From: Mycolicibacterium holsaticum DSM 44478 = JCM 12374
GTDB lineage: Bacteria > Actinomycetota > Actinomycetes > Mycobacteriales > Mycobacteriaceae
Length of the DNA: 64,000 bases
Direction: 5' to 3'
Assembly: GCF_019645835.1 (NCBI RefSeq)
Contig: NZ_CP080998.1
Coordinates: forward strand, 1 to 64,000
Shown: positions 42,338 through 50,119 of the stretch, one piece after another
How the letters are laid out: every line of letters starts with the position of its first letter
How positions within the stretch are numbered: the stretch's first letter is position 1
The notes under the pieces: generated by a model
What the model saw: the letters and a program-made list of their open reading frames with translations, nothing else
What the model was told of the DNA's origin: nothing
Database searches by the model: none
Position numbers and translations under genes: made by a program

Positions 42338-44001
42338 CCCAACCCGACGTCGAATCGCCGGCGCCGCTCGCGGGTGTGGAATCGCCGGCTCCGCCGGCAG
42401 GTGTGGAATCGCCGGCTCCGCCGGCAGAAGACAGGCGGAGCCTGGACCACCGCGACCTGCCCAGCCGCACCGACACCATCGGCGCCGCGCTGTCGGATGT
42501 GATCGGCGGGCCCGTTGGCAAACACGCGCTGATCGGCAGACAACGGTTCCTCACGCCGCTGCGGGTGATGCTGATCCTGGCGCTGGTGTTCCTCGCGCTG
42601 GGTTATTCGACCAAGGCCGCGTGCCTGCAGACCACCGGGACCGGCACCGCCGATCAGCGCGTCGGCAACTGGGAGAACCAGCGGGCCTATTACCAGCTGT
42701 GCTACTCGGACACCGTTCCGCTCTACACCGCAGAACTGTTGAACCTCGGGAAGTTTCCGTACAAGTCGAGCTGGGTGGAAAAGGACGCTGCCGGGGAACC
42801 ACACATCCAGTACGACGGCAATATCGCCGTGCGCTACATGGAGTATCCGGTGCTCACCGGGCTGTACCAGTACGTGTCGATGTCGCTGGCCAAGACCTAC
42901 ACCGCGCTGACGAAATTGGTGTCGGCGCCGATCATCGCCGAGGTGGTGATGTTCTTCAACATCGCCGCGTTCGGGCTGGCGTTGGCCTGGCTGGCGACGG
43001 TGTGGGCGGCGTCTCGGCTGGCCGGTCCGCGCCGCGTCTGGGACGCCGCGCTGGTGGCGGCCTCCCCGATCCTGATCTTTCAGATCTTCACCAATTTCGA
43101 TGCGCTGGCAACGGCTTTCGCGACCGGGGCGGTGTTGGCGTGGGCGCGACGAAAACCGGTGCTGGCCGGGGCGCTGATCGGTCTGGGCGTGGCGGCCAAG
43201 CTGTATCCGGTGCTGCTGCTCGGGGCGCTGGCGGTGCTGGCGGTACGCACCGGTCGGCTGCGCGAAGTCGGCAAGACCGCAGGCGCCGCGGCGGTCACGT
43301 GGCTGGTGGTCAACCTGCCGGTCATGGTGCTGTTCCCGCGCGGATGGTCGGAGTTCTTCCGGCTCAACACCCGTCGCGGTGACGACATGGATTCGCTGTA
43401 CAACGTGGTGAAGTCGTTCACCGGGTGGCGCGGGTTCGACCCCGACCTCGGCTTCTGGCAGCCCCCGACGGTGACCAACACCGTCTCGGCGATCCTGTTC
43501 CTGTCCTGTTGTGTGGCAATCGCATACGTCGCGCTGACCGCCGCGCGCCGGCCGCGGGTGATGCAACTGGCGTTTCTCGTGGTGGCCGCGTTCCTGCTGA
43601 CGAACAAGGTGTGGAGCCCGCAGTTCTCGTTGTGGCTGGTGCCGTTGGCGGTTCTGGCGCTGCCGCATCGACGGATCCTGCTGGCGTGGATGACGATCGA
43701 CGCCCTGGTGTGGGTGCCGCGGATGCTGTACCTCTACGGCGAGCAGAACCGCGGACTGCCCGAACAGTGGTTCACCACCACCGTGCTGCTGCGCGATATC
43801 GCCGTCGTCGTGCTGTGCGCGTTGGTGATCCGCCAGATCTATCGCCCCGAACTGGATCTGGTCCGGGCGTCGGGTTTCGGAGGTGAGGTCGACGACCCGG
43901 CCGGCGGGATATTCGACCGGGCGCCGGACGCGCCGCCGCGCTGGCTGCCGGACTGGCTGCGCCCGGACCGAGAGCGGTCTCGGCTGAGCGTCCCCACTTA
44001 A
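42334..44001 (+). CDS. GT-C-like polyprenol-dependent mannosyltransferase-type membrane protein (Rv0051-like)
   Basis: This is a 555-residue integral membrane protein with an N-terminal cytoplasmic segment carrying three VESPAP repeats, then about ten membrane helices. The DUF2029/GT87-type features include LRVMLILALVFLALGYSTKA, the extracytoplasmic loop YDGNIAVRYMEYPVLTG, and LGVAAKLYPVLLLGALAVL. Such proteins in mycobacteria use polyprenyl-phosphate sugars for envelope glycans; the sugar and acceptor here are unknown. It is coupled to ponA1 by GTGA (42334-42337). Confidence 0.88.
   Translation: MTQPDVESPAPLAGVESPAPPAGVESPAPPAEDRRSLDHRDLPSRTDTIGAALSDVIGGPVGKHALIGRQRFLTPLRVMLILALVFLALGYSTKAACLQTTGTGTADQRVGNWENQRAYYQLCYSDTVPLYTAELLNLGKFPYKSSWVEKDAAGEPHIQYDGNIAVRYMEYPVLTGLYQYVSMSLAKTYTALTKLVSAPIIAEVVMFFNIAAFGLALAWLATVWAASRLAGPRRVWDAALVAASPILIFQIFTNFDALATAFATGAVLAWARRKPVLAGALIGLGVAAKLYPVLLLGALAVLAVRTGRLREVGKTAGAAAVTWLVVNLPVMVLFPRGWSEFFRLNTRRGDDMDSLYNVVKSFTGWRGFDPDLGFWQPPTVTNTVSAILFLSCCVAIAYVALTAARRPRVMQLAFLVVAAFLLTNKVWSPQFSLWLVPLAVLALPHRRILLAWMTIDALVWVPRMLYLYGEQNRGLPEQWFTTTVLLRDIAVVVLCALVIRQIYRPELDLVRASGFGGEVDDPAGGIFDRAPDAPPRWLPDWLRPDRERSRLSVPT
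42349..42429 (+). repeat. Three tandem 27-bp coding repeats
   Basis: Three consecutive 27-bp units start at 42349, 42376 and 42403. The last two are nearly identical and the first has diverged. They encode VESPAPLAG, VESPAPPAG and VESPAPPAE in the N-terminus of the GT-C-like protein; copy-number change would stay in frame. Confidence 0.9.
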
Positions 44002-44139
44002 CGCGAATGTGCAGTTTCATACGCGACTCGCCGCGGTGGGCGTATCAGATCGCACACTCGACGACAGCAGCAGCGCGATTTCGCAGATCAGCGCGGTTTC
44101 CTGTAGCCTGGGCCGGTTGCCGACGCAGGCGACCCTCCT

Positions 44140-44158
44140 GCCACGGAACGTCCGTGGC
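44140..44158 (+). promoter_or_regulatory. Hairpin in the rpsF leader
   Basis: A perfect stem with arms GCCACGGA and TCCGTGGC and an ACG loop lies 32 bp upstream of the rpsF ATG, between a possible -10 (TAGCCT, 44104-44109) and the AGGAGG ribosome site. It may be an autoregulatory leader for the S6-S18 complex; this is inference. Confidence 0.5.
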
Positions 44159-44190
44159 CGCACTAGACCGTAGGAGGTGATGGGTTCCTT

Positions 44191-44481
44191 ATGCGTCCAT
44201 ACGAAATCATGGTCATCCTCGACCCCACCCTTGACGAGCGCACCGTAGCTCCGTCGCTGGAGACATTCCTCAACGTGGTCCGCAAGGACGGCGGCTCTGT
44301 CGACAAGGTCGACATCTGGGGCCGTCGCCGGCTGGCATACGAGATCGCCAAGCATGCCGAGGGCATCTATGCCGTCGTCGATGTGAAGGCCGAGCCCGCG
44401 ACCGTGTCCGAGCTGGACCGTCAGCTCAACCTGAACGAGTCCGTGCTGCGGACCAAGGTGATGCGGACCGACAAGCACTAG
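44191..44481 (+). CDS. rpsF: 30S ribosomal protein S6
   Basis: This is a 96-residue protein, [20 protein letters not shown], with the S6 core [12 protein letters not shown]. It binds S18 and 16S rRNA in the small subunit platform. First gene of the rpsF-ssb-rpsR-rplI operon, with TAGGAGGTGATGG upstream. Confidence 0.97.
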   Translation: MRPYEIMVILDPTLDERTVAPSLETFLNVVRKDGGSVDKVDIWGRRRLAYEIAKHAEGIYAVVDVKAEPATVSELDRQLNLNESVLRTKVMRTDKH

Positions 44482-44559
44482 TACCGACGAACAGGCTGTA
44501 CGCGTCGGAGCGCTTCCGTAGGCTCGCGCCCAATACGCCGCCCATCTAGGAGGACACTC

Positions 44560-45066
44560 GTGGCTGGTGACACCATCATCACCGTCGTCGGAAACCTGAC
44601 CGCCGATCCCGAACTGCGGTTCACGCCGTCGGGTGCGGCCGTCGCCAACTTCACCGTGGCGTCCACGCCGCGGATCTACGACCGCCAGAGCGGGGAGTGG
44701 AGAGACGGCGAGGCGCTGTTCCTGCGGTGCAACATCTGGCGTGAGGCCGCCGAAAACGTGGCTGAGAGCTTGACCCGCGGCTCGCGGGTCATCGTGCAGG
44801 GCCGGCTCAAGCAGCGGTCGTTCGAGACCCGCGAGGGCGAGAAGCGCACGGTGGTCGAGCTCGAGGTCGACGAGATCGGCCCCTCGCTGCGGTACGCGAC
44901 GGCCAAGGTCAACAAGGCCAGCCGCAGCGGCGGTGGCGGCGGCGGGTTCGGTGGCGGTGGCGGCGGCGGAGGTTCCCGTCCCGCCGAGCAGCCCAAGGAA
45001 GATCCGTGGGGCAGCGCGCCCGCGACCGGCTCCTTCGCCGGAAGCGACGACGAGCCGCCCTTCTGA
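44560..45066 (+). CDS. ssb: Single-stranded DNA-binding protein
   Basis: This is a 168-residue SSB with an OB fold ([59 protein letters not shown]), a glycine-rich disordered linker (about 125-140), and the acidic partner-binding tip SDDEPPF. It covers ssDNA at forks. The GTG start at 44560 follows AGGAGG. Confidence 0.97.
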   Translation: MAGDTIITVVGNLTADPELRFTPSGAAVANFTVASTPRIYDRQSGEWRDGEALFLRCNIWREAAENVAESLTRGSRVIVQGRLKQRSFETREGEKRTVVELEVDEIGPSLRYATAKVNKASRSGGGGGGFGGGGGGGGSRPAEQPKEDPWGSAPATGSFAGSDDEPPF

Positions 45067-45102
45067 CACTGATCAGTGATACCGAGAAAGAGATAGAGAC
45101 AC

Positions 45103-45363
45103 ATGGCCAAGGCCAACAAACGACGTCCGGCACCCGAGAAGCCGGTCAAGACCCGCAAGTGCGTGTTCTGCTCCAAAAAGGGCAAGGGACAGGTCATCGA
45201 TTACAAGGACACCGCGCTGCTGCGTACGTACATCAGCGAGCGCGGCAAGATCCGTGCTCGCCGCGTGACCGGCAACTGCGTGCAGCACCAGCGCGACATC
45301 GCGATCGCGGTGAAGAACGCCCGCGAGGTGGCGCTGCTGCCGTTCAGCTCGTCGACGCGATAG
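45103..45363 (+). CDS. rpsR: 30S ribosomal protein S18 (zinc-motif form)
   Basis: This is an 86-residue S18 with the cysteine motif [11 protein letters not shown] and a third Cys in [11 protein letters not shown], so it is the zinc-binding (C+) form; mycobacteria also have a zinc-independent paralogue elsewhere. The stop codon lies inside a 9-bp tandem repeat. Third gene of the rpsF operon. Confidence 0.96.
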   Translation: MAKANKRRPAPEKPVKTRKCVFCSKKGKGQVIDYKDTALLRTYISERGKIRARRVTGNCVQHQRDIAIAVKNAREVALLPFSSSTR

Positions 45364-45380
45364 ACGCGATAGACGCGATA
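45354..45380 (+). repeat. Three perfect 9-bp repeats across the rpsR stop
   Basis: GACGCGATA occurs three times in tandem (45354-45362, 45363-45371, 45372-45380). The first copy contributes bases to the last rpsR codons and the stop; the rest fill the 30-bp gap before the rplI start at 45394. Confidence 0.93.
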
Positions 45381-45393
45381 AGAGGACTAGAGA

Positions 45394-45852
45394 ATGAAAC
45401 TGATTCTGACCGCCGACGTGGACAACCTCGGCGCGACGGGCGACATCGTGGAGGTCAAAGACGGCTACGGCCGTAACTTCCTGCTGCCCCGCAAGCTGGC
45501 CATCGTCGCGACCCGCGGCGCCGAGAAGCAAGCCGAGGAGATCCGGCGCGCCCGCGAGGCCAAGAGCATCAAGAGCCTCGAGCATGCCGGCGAGTTGAAG
45601 ACGGCCATCGAGGGCCTCGGCCCGGTGGAGCTCTCGGTCAAGGCCGCAGCCGACACCGGCAAGCTGTTCGGCTCGGTGACGCCCGCCGACGTCGTCGCGG
45701 CCATCAAGAGCGCGGGCGGACCGAATTTGGACAAGCGCACCGTCCGGCTGCCCAAGGCACACATCAAGTCGACGGGCACCCATCCGATCGAGGTGCGCCT
45801 GCACCCCGACGTCGATGCCACGGTGTCGCTGACCGTCGTCGCCGCGCAGTAG
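45394..45852 (+). CDS. rplI: 50S ribosomal protein L9
   Basis: This is a 152-residue L9: N-terminal domain [20 protein letters not shown] with [16 protein letters not shown], a long connecting helix, and a C-terminal domain ([16 protein letters not shown] ... [13 protein letters not shown]). Last gene of the operon, followed by a strong terminator. Confidence 0.97.
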   Translation: MKLILTADVDNLGATGDIVEVKDGYGRNFLLPRKLAIVATRGAEKQAEEIRRAREAKSIKSLEHAGELKTAIEGLGPVELSVKAAADTGKLFGSVTPADVVAAIKSAGGPNLDKRTVRLPKAHIKSTGTHPIEVRLHPDVDATVSLTVVAAQ

Positions 45853-45867
45853 CGCCAGCGTCAATAT

Positions 45868-45902
45868 GACCGGGTGGGGGCTTGATCGGCCCCCACCCGG
45901 TC
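45868..45902 (+). terminator. Terminator after rplI
   Basis: Perfect 14-bp arms GACCGGGTGGGGGC (45868-45881) and GCCCCCACCCGGTC (45889-45902) enclose a 7-base loop, 15 bp after the rplI stop, followed by a weak T/G tract. Confidence 0.9.
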
Positions 45903-46313
45903 GTTGCTGTGTGCGCTGGCGAACTTTGCGGAACCGGTGCGCCACAGCGAAGATAACCAGCCGTTAACCTCCGCGTCTTTCCGCGGCTACCCAACACGCC
46001 CGAGAAGGCAACCCGGCACGACACGCCGAACGAATTGCCATCCACAGATCCACAACCGTCATGTGGTGCGCTTGCCTGCAGAAATGTATTCAACGGAGCC
46101 GTTAGTCCACAGGTTCTCCCCAGGCCGTCAACATGGGGGAACCGAGCTATCCACACGCCATGCACAGCTCTATGAACAGGGGCGGTTGGACTCGCCCTCA
46201 GCAACGTCTAGCGTGAGCCGTCGCGGGAGATTCGTCGGTGGGCTCATTTACTGTCACGGCAGTACGAGTCGAATGTGCGTTCGAGCTTTGGGCTAGGGGA
46301 GGTGCAACGCTAG
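45903..46313 (+). promoter_or_regulatory. dnaB upstream region with DnaA-box-like cluster
   Basis: This is a roughly 410-bp leader with no convincing gene and lower GC than its surroundings. Four DnaA-box-like nonamers occur within 120 bp: CCATCCACA (46038-46046), AGATCCACA (46046-46054), TAGTCCACA (46103-46111) and CTATCCACA (46147-46155); the last two have a single mismatch to a DnaA consensus form. A ribosome site GGGGAGG precedes the dnaB GTG by about 12 bases. Confidence 0.6.
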
Positions 46314-48986
46314 GTGGCTGTTGTCGACGACCTGGGTCACAGCCGGGGCCATTCGGGCATGGATGCTCCGCCGCCGAGTGAGGACTTTGGCCGTCAGCCT
46401 CCGCAGGACTCCGCTGCCGAGCAGGCGGTGCTCGGCGGAATGCTGCTGAGCAAGGACGCGATCGCCGACGTGCTGGAGCGGCTGCGCCCCGGCGATTTCT
46501 ACCGGCCCGCCCACCAGAACGTCTACGACGCGATCCTTGACCTCTACGGCCGCGGTGAACCGGCGGATGCGGTGACGGTGGCCGCCGAACTGGACCGGCG
46601 GGGTTTGTTGCGGCGCATCGGCGGGGCGCCGTATCTGCACACGCTGATCTCCACGGTGCCGACGGCAGCCAACGCCGGCTTCTATGCGGGCATCGTGGCG
46701 GAGAAGGCGTTGCTGCGGCGCCTCGTGGAGGCCGGGACGCGGGTGGTGCAGTATGGCTACGCCGGCGCCGAGGGTGCCGACGTCACCGAGATCGTGGACC
46801 GGGCGCAGGCCGAGATCTACGACGTCACCGAGGGTCGCAACACGTCCGAAGATTTCGTCCCGCTGGAGGATCTGCTTCAGCCGACGATGGACGAGATCGA
46901 CGCGATCGCATCGCAGGGCGGGCTGGCCCGTGGCGTCCCGACGGGGTTCATCGAACTCGACGATGTGACCAACGGGCTGCATCCGGGCCAGATGATCATC
47001 ATCGCGGCCAGGCCGGGTGTCGGGAAATCGACGCTGGGACTGGATTTTTTGCGGTCGTGCTCGATCAAGCACCAGATGGCGAGCGTGATCTTCAGCTTGG
47101 AGATGAGCCGGTCTGAGATCGTCATGCGTTTGTTGTCGGCCGAGGCGAAGATCAAGCTGGCCGACATGCGGTCGGGCCGGATGAACGACGACGACTGGAC
47201 CCGGCTTGCGCGGCGGATGAGCGAGATCAGCGAAGCGCCGTTGTACATCGACGATTCGCCGAACCTGACGATGATGGAGATCCGGGCGAAGGCACGTCGG
47301 CTGTCGCAGAAGGCCGGGCTGAAGCTCATCGTCGTGGACTACATGCAGCTGATGACGTCGGGCAAGAAGTACGAGTCGCGCCAGCAGGAGGTGTCGGACT
47401 TCTCCCGCAGCCTCAAGCTGATGGCCAAGGAGCTCGACGTCCCGGTGGTGGCGATCAGCCAGCTGAACCGCGGTCCCGAACAGCGCACCGACAAGAAGCC
47501 GATGATCTCGGATCTTCGCGAGTCGGGATGCTTGACGGCGAACACGCGAATCCTGCGGGCGGACAACGGCGCTGAGGTGACTTTAGGCGAGCTGTTGCGC
47601 ACCGGCGAGCGGCCGTTGGTGTGGTCGCTGGATGAGCGCAAGCGGATGGTCGCACGGCCGATGACAAACGTGTTCTACAGCGGGCACAAGGAAGTGTTCA
47701 AGGTGCGGCTAGCGTCGGGACGCGAGGTGGAGGCGACAGCGAACCATCCGTTCATGACGTTGGACGGCTGGACTCCGTTGGGCGAGTTGCAGGTTGGCGA
47801 CCGCGTCGCGGTGCCGCGACGGGTGCCCGAGCCAGTGCAGACGCAGCGAATGGATGAGTCCGAAATCGTCCTGCTAGCGCACATGATCGGCGACGGTTCG
47901 TGTGTGAAGCGCCAGCCGATTCGGTACGCGAGCATCGACGAATGGAACTTGCACGCCGTCGCCTCCGCGGCCGAGCACTTCGGGGTCACCGCGGTGCGGG
48001 ACGACTATCCGGCAGCGCGGGTGACGACGCTGCGGCTGCCGGCGCCGTATCGATTGGCGCGGGGCAAGCGCAATCCGATCGCGGCGTGGCTGGACGAGCT
48101 CGGGCTATTCGGCAAGCGCAGTTACGAAAAGTTTGTCCCGGCCGAAATTTTCGCGCTGCCGAACGACCAGGTGGCAACATTCCTTAATCACCTTTGGGCC
48201 ACGGACGGCTCGGTTTCCTGGGACACAAAAATGGGGCAGGGCCGCATCTACTATGCGTCGACTAGCCGCCAGCTCATCGACGGTGTCGTCAGTCTCTTGG
48301 CGCGGCTTGGCGTATTCGCACGCATCAAGCGGGTGCGTAAGGCGGGGTACCGCGATGGGTGGCACCTGTATATCTACGGTGCCGAGAATCAGCTGCGATT
48401 CCTGCGCCATGTCGGTGTGAACGGCGAAAAGGCGATCGCCGTGCGGGAAGTGATCGGCATGCTGGAGAGCAAGGTCCGCAATACCAACCTCGACACTGTT
48501 CCGAAGGAAGTCTGGACGGATGTCCGTGCTGCGCTGTCGGAGCAGAAGATGTCACACCGGGCGTTCGCGGCGGCGATGGGCACGAAATTCTGTGGATCGA
48601 CGATGTGGAAGCGTGCGCCTAGTCGTGGCCGGCTTCATCGGGTCGCCGCACTGCTGGACGACCGTGAATTGCACGACCTCGCAACCAACGACGTGTTCTG
48701 GGATGCGATCGTCGAAATCACGAGCATTGGCGGGCAAGATGTCTACGATGGAACCGTAAGCGGCACGCACAATTTCGTCGCAAACTTAGTTAGTCTACAC
48801 AACTCGCTCGAGCAGGATGCGGATATGGTCATACTTTTGCACCGGCCCGATGCGTTCGAGCGTGACGACCCGCGCGGCGGCGAAGCGGACCTGATTATCG
48901 GCAAGCACCGCAACGGTCCAACGAAGACCATAACCGTTGCGCACCAACTGCATTTGTCTCGCTTCACCAACATGGCTAAGGCGTGA
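46314..48986 (+). CDS. dnaB: Replicative DNA helicase DnaB with intein
   Basis: The 890-residue precursor contains a 465-residue hexameric helicase and a 425-residue intein. The N-terminal primase-binding domain has QDSAAEQAVLGGMLLSKDAI; the RecA-like core has an uninterrupted Walker A ARPGVGKST (about 232-240) and Walker B VVDYMQLM. The intein (406-830) splits the helicase after LRESG and before SLEQDADMVILLHR. Start is GTG 46314. The Walker A insertion site used by a second intein in M. smegmatis (from memory) is empty here. Splicing is required for activity. Confidence 0.97.
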   Translation: MAVVDDLGHSRGHSGMDAPPPSEDFGRQPPQDSAAEQAVLGGMLLSKDAIADVLERLRPGDFYRPAHQNVYDAILDLYGRGEPADAVTVAAELDRRGLLRRIGGAPYLHTLISTVPTAANAGFYAGIVAEKALLRRLVEAGTRVVQYGYAGAEGADVTEIVDRAQAEIYDVTEGRNTSEDFVPLEDLLQPTMDEIDAIASQGGLARGVPTGFIELDDVTNGLHPGQMIIIAARPGVGKSTLGLDFLRSCSIKHQMASVIFSLEMSRSEIVMRLLSAEAKIKLADMRSGRMNDDDWTRLARRMSEISEAPLYIDDSPNLTMMEIRAKARRLSQKAGLKLIVVDYMQLMTSGKKYESRQQEVSDFSRSLKLMAKELDVPVVAISQLNRGPEQRTDKKPMISDLRESGCLTANTRILRADNGAEVTLGELLRTGERPLVWSLDERKRMVARPMTNVFYSGHKEVFKVRLASGREVEATANHPFMTLDGWTPLGELQVGDRVAVPRRVPEPVQTQRMDESEIVLLAHMIGDGSCVKRQPIRYASIDEWNLHAVASAAEHFGVTAVRDDYPAARVTTLRLPAPYRLARGKRNPIAAWLDELGLFGKRSYEKFVPAEIFALPNDQVATFLNHLWATDGSVSWDTKMGQGRIYYASTSRQLIDGVVSLLARLGVFARIKRVRKAGYRDGWHLYIYGAENQLRFLRHVGVNGEKAIAVREVIGMLESKVRNTNLDTVPKEVWTDVRAALSEQKMSHRAFAAAMGTKFCGSTMWKRAPSRGRLHRVAALLDDRELHDLATNDVFWDAIVEITSIGGQDVYDGTVSGTHNFVANLVSLHNSLEQDADMVILLHRPDAFERDDPRGGEADLIIGKHRNGPTKTITVAHQLHLSRFTNMAKA
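47529..48803 (+). mobile_element. DnaB intein with LAGLIDADG homing endonuclease
   Basis: The 425-residue intein begins with Cys406 ([20 protein letters not shown]) and ends with the canonical VSLHN before the +1 Ser831. Block B appears as ATANHPFMTLDGW and block F/G as VYDGTVSGTHNFVANLVSLHN. The endonuclease has two LAGLIDADG-type motifs, LAHMIGDGS and LNHLWATDGS, with acidic residues Asp527 and Asp631 in place. It sits at the position of the M. tuberculosis DnaB intein. Confidence 0.95.
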
Positions 48987-49243
48987 CTACTACTGTTGTG
49001 TGGGTTCTCACCGCACGTGGCGCGATGTCGCGATCGGCAGCTTGGTGATGTCTCCAATGTCGTTAGGCAGCAGCTAGGTCCAGCTGTGGCCACGCAGCCC
49101 ACTCAGGTTGACGGTATGACCTCCGCCGAGCGCCCACACTCCATCGCACCGGGGCACGGCCCTGGCGCGCCGGGCTTGCGGTTCGCCAGCCGACTCCCAC
49201 TCCGACACCACGAACCACAGGACGCGTCCGGCATGATCTGACT
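48987..49243. other. Intergenic region after dnaB
   Basis: This 257-bp stretch has no convincing gene or hairpin. It marks the change from conserved core genes to the accessory segment. Confidence 0.5.
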
Positions 49244-50119
49244 GTGCTCTCGCTCAGCGAAGTGACCGGCCGAGAGGTGCGGGGAGCCAACGGGGAGTCC
49301 CTCGGTCGAATCGGTGACCTCACGACCAGGCTAGGGATTGAGGTCGGCGCGTACCTGGTTGACCGGGTCGTGGTGCGGCGCCGACACAGACCGGATCTGC
49401 TGGTGCCGTGGACCGACATCGAATCGTTCGAGCGGACCGGCGTGTGGCTTCGCCGCAGCGACGTCGAGCCGACCTTCGCTGTCTCATCGATCACCGACGC
49501 GCTTGAGGACGAGGAGATTCTGCTCAGCCGCGACGTACTCGACACCCAGATCGTCGACGTGGCGGGGTCACGGTTGGCCCGGGTGGCCGATGTGGTGCTC
49601 AATCGAGACGCCCAGAACCGCCTCGAAGTGGTGGGCGTCGACGTCGGTATCGGTGCGGTGCTGCGGCGTTTGGGGTTGAGGCGGCTGGCCTCCCGCACCT
49701 CCCGGGACGTCGTGGCATGGACCGATCTGCACCTGACCTCGGAGCGCGGCCACTCCGTGCAGTTGGCCACGCCCCGGTCTGCGGTGCACCACCTCGACCC
49801 TGCCCAACTCGCGCTGCTGGTCAGTGAGCTCGATGTCGAGTCGGCGACGGAAGTCGTGACCTCAAGCCCACCGCGCACCGTCGCCGAGGCGGTCCGGGTT
49901 GTCCCGGCCAGCGGGGAGCGAGTGCTGCGGGCCTTGCCCGACGAGGCTGCCGAGCAGATCGTCGCGGCGATGCCGCCCGACCATGCCTCGCGCTGGAGAA
50001 CCCGCCTGTCCCGCGCTCCCCGGCTACATGGGCGGCGCTTCCTGCAATTCCGGGTGTGGCCCCGTCGCCGCCACCTGCCGTCTGCCGCGCGGCACTCCAA
50101 GGCCGGATGCAACTCGTGA
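49244..50119 (+). CDS. PRC-barrel protein with MgtE_N-like segment
   Basis: This is a 291-residue soluble protein. Two PRC-barrel-like halves are visible: LSEVTGREVRGANGESLGRI (about 3-80) and LSRDVLDTQIVDVAGSRLAR (about 92-160). A helical segment HLDPAQLALLVSELDVESAT and VVPASGERVLRALPDEAAEQ resembles the MgtE cytoplasmic N-domain repeats. The last 40 residues are basic. It overlaps the NRAMP-like gene, so it probably gates or senses for that transporter. Start GTG 49244. Confidence 0.8.
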   Translation: MLSLSEVTGREVRGANGESLGRIGDLTTRLGIEVGAYLVDRVVVRRRHRPDLLVPWTDIESFERTGVWLRRSDVEPTFAVSSITDALEDEEILLSRDVLDTQIVDVAGSRLARVADVVLNRDAQNRLEVVGVDVGIGAVLRRLGLRRLASRTSRDVVAWTDLHLTSERGHSVQLATPRSAVHHLDPAQLALLVSELDVESATEVVTSSPPRTVAEAVRVVPASGERVLRALPDEAAEQIVAAMPPDHASRWRTRLSRAPRLHGRRFLQFRVWPRRRHLPSAARHSKAGCNS

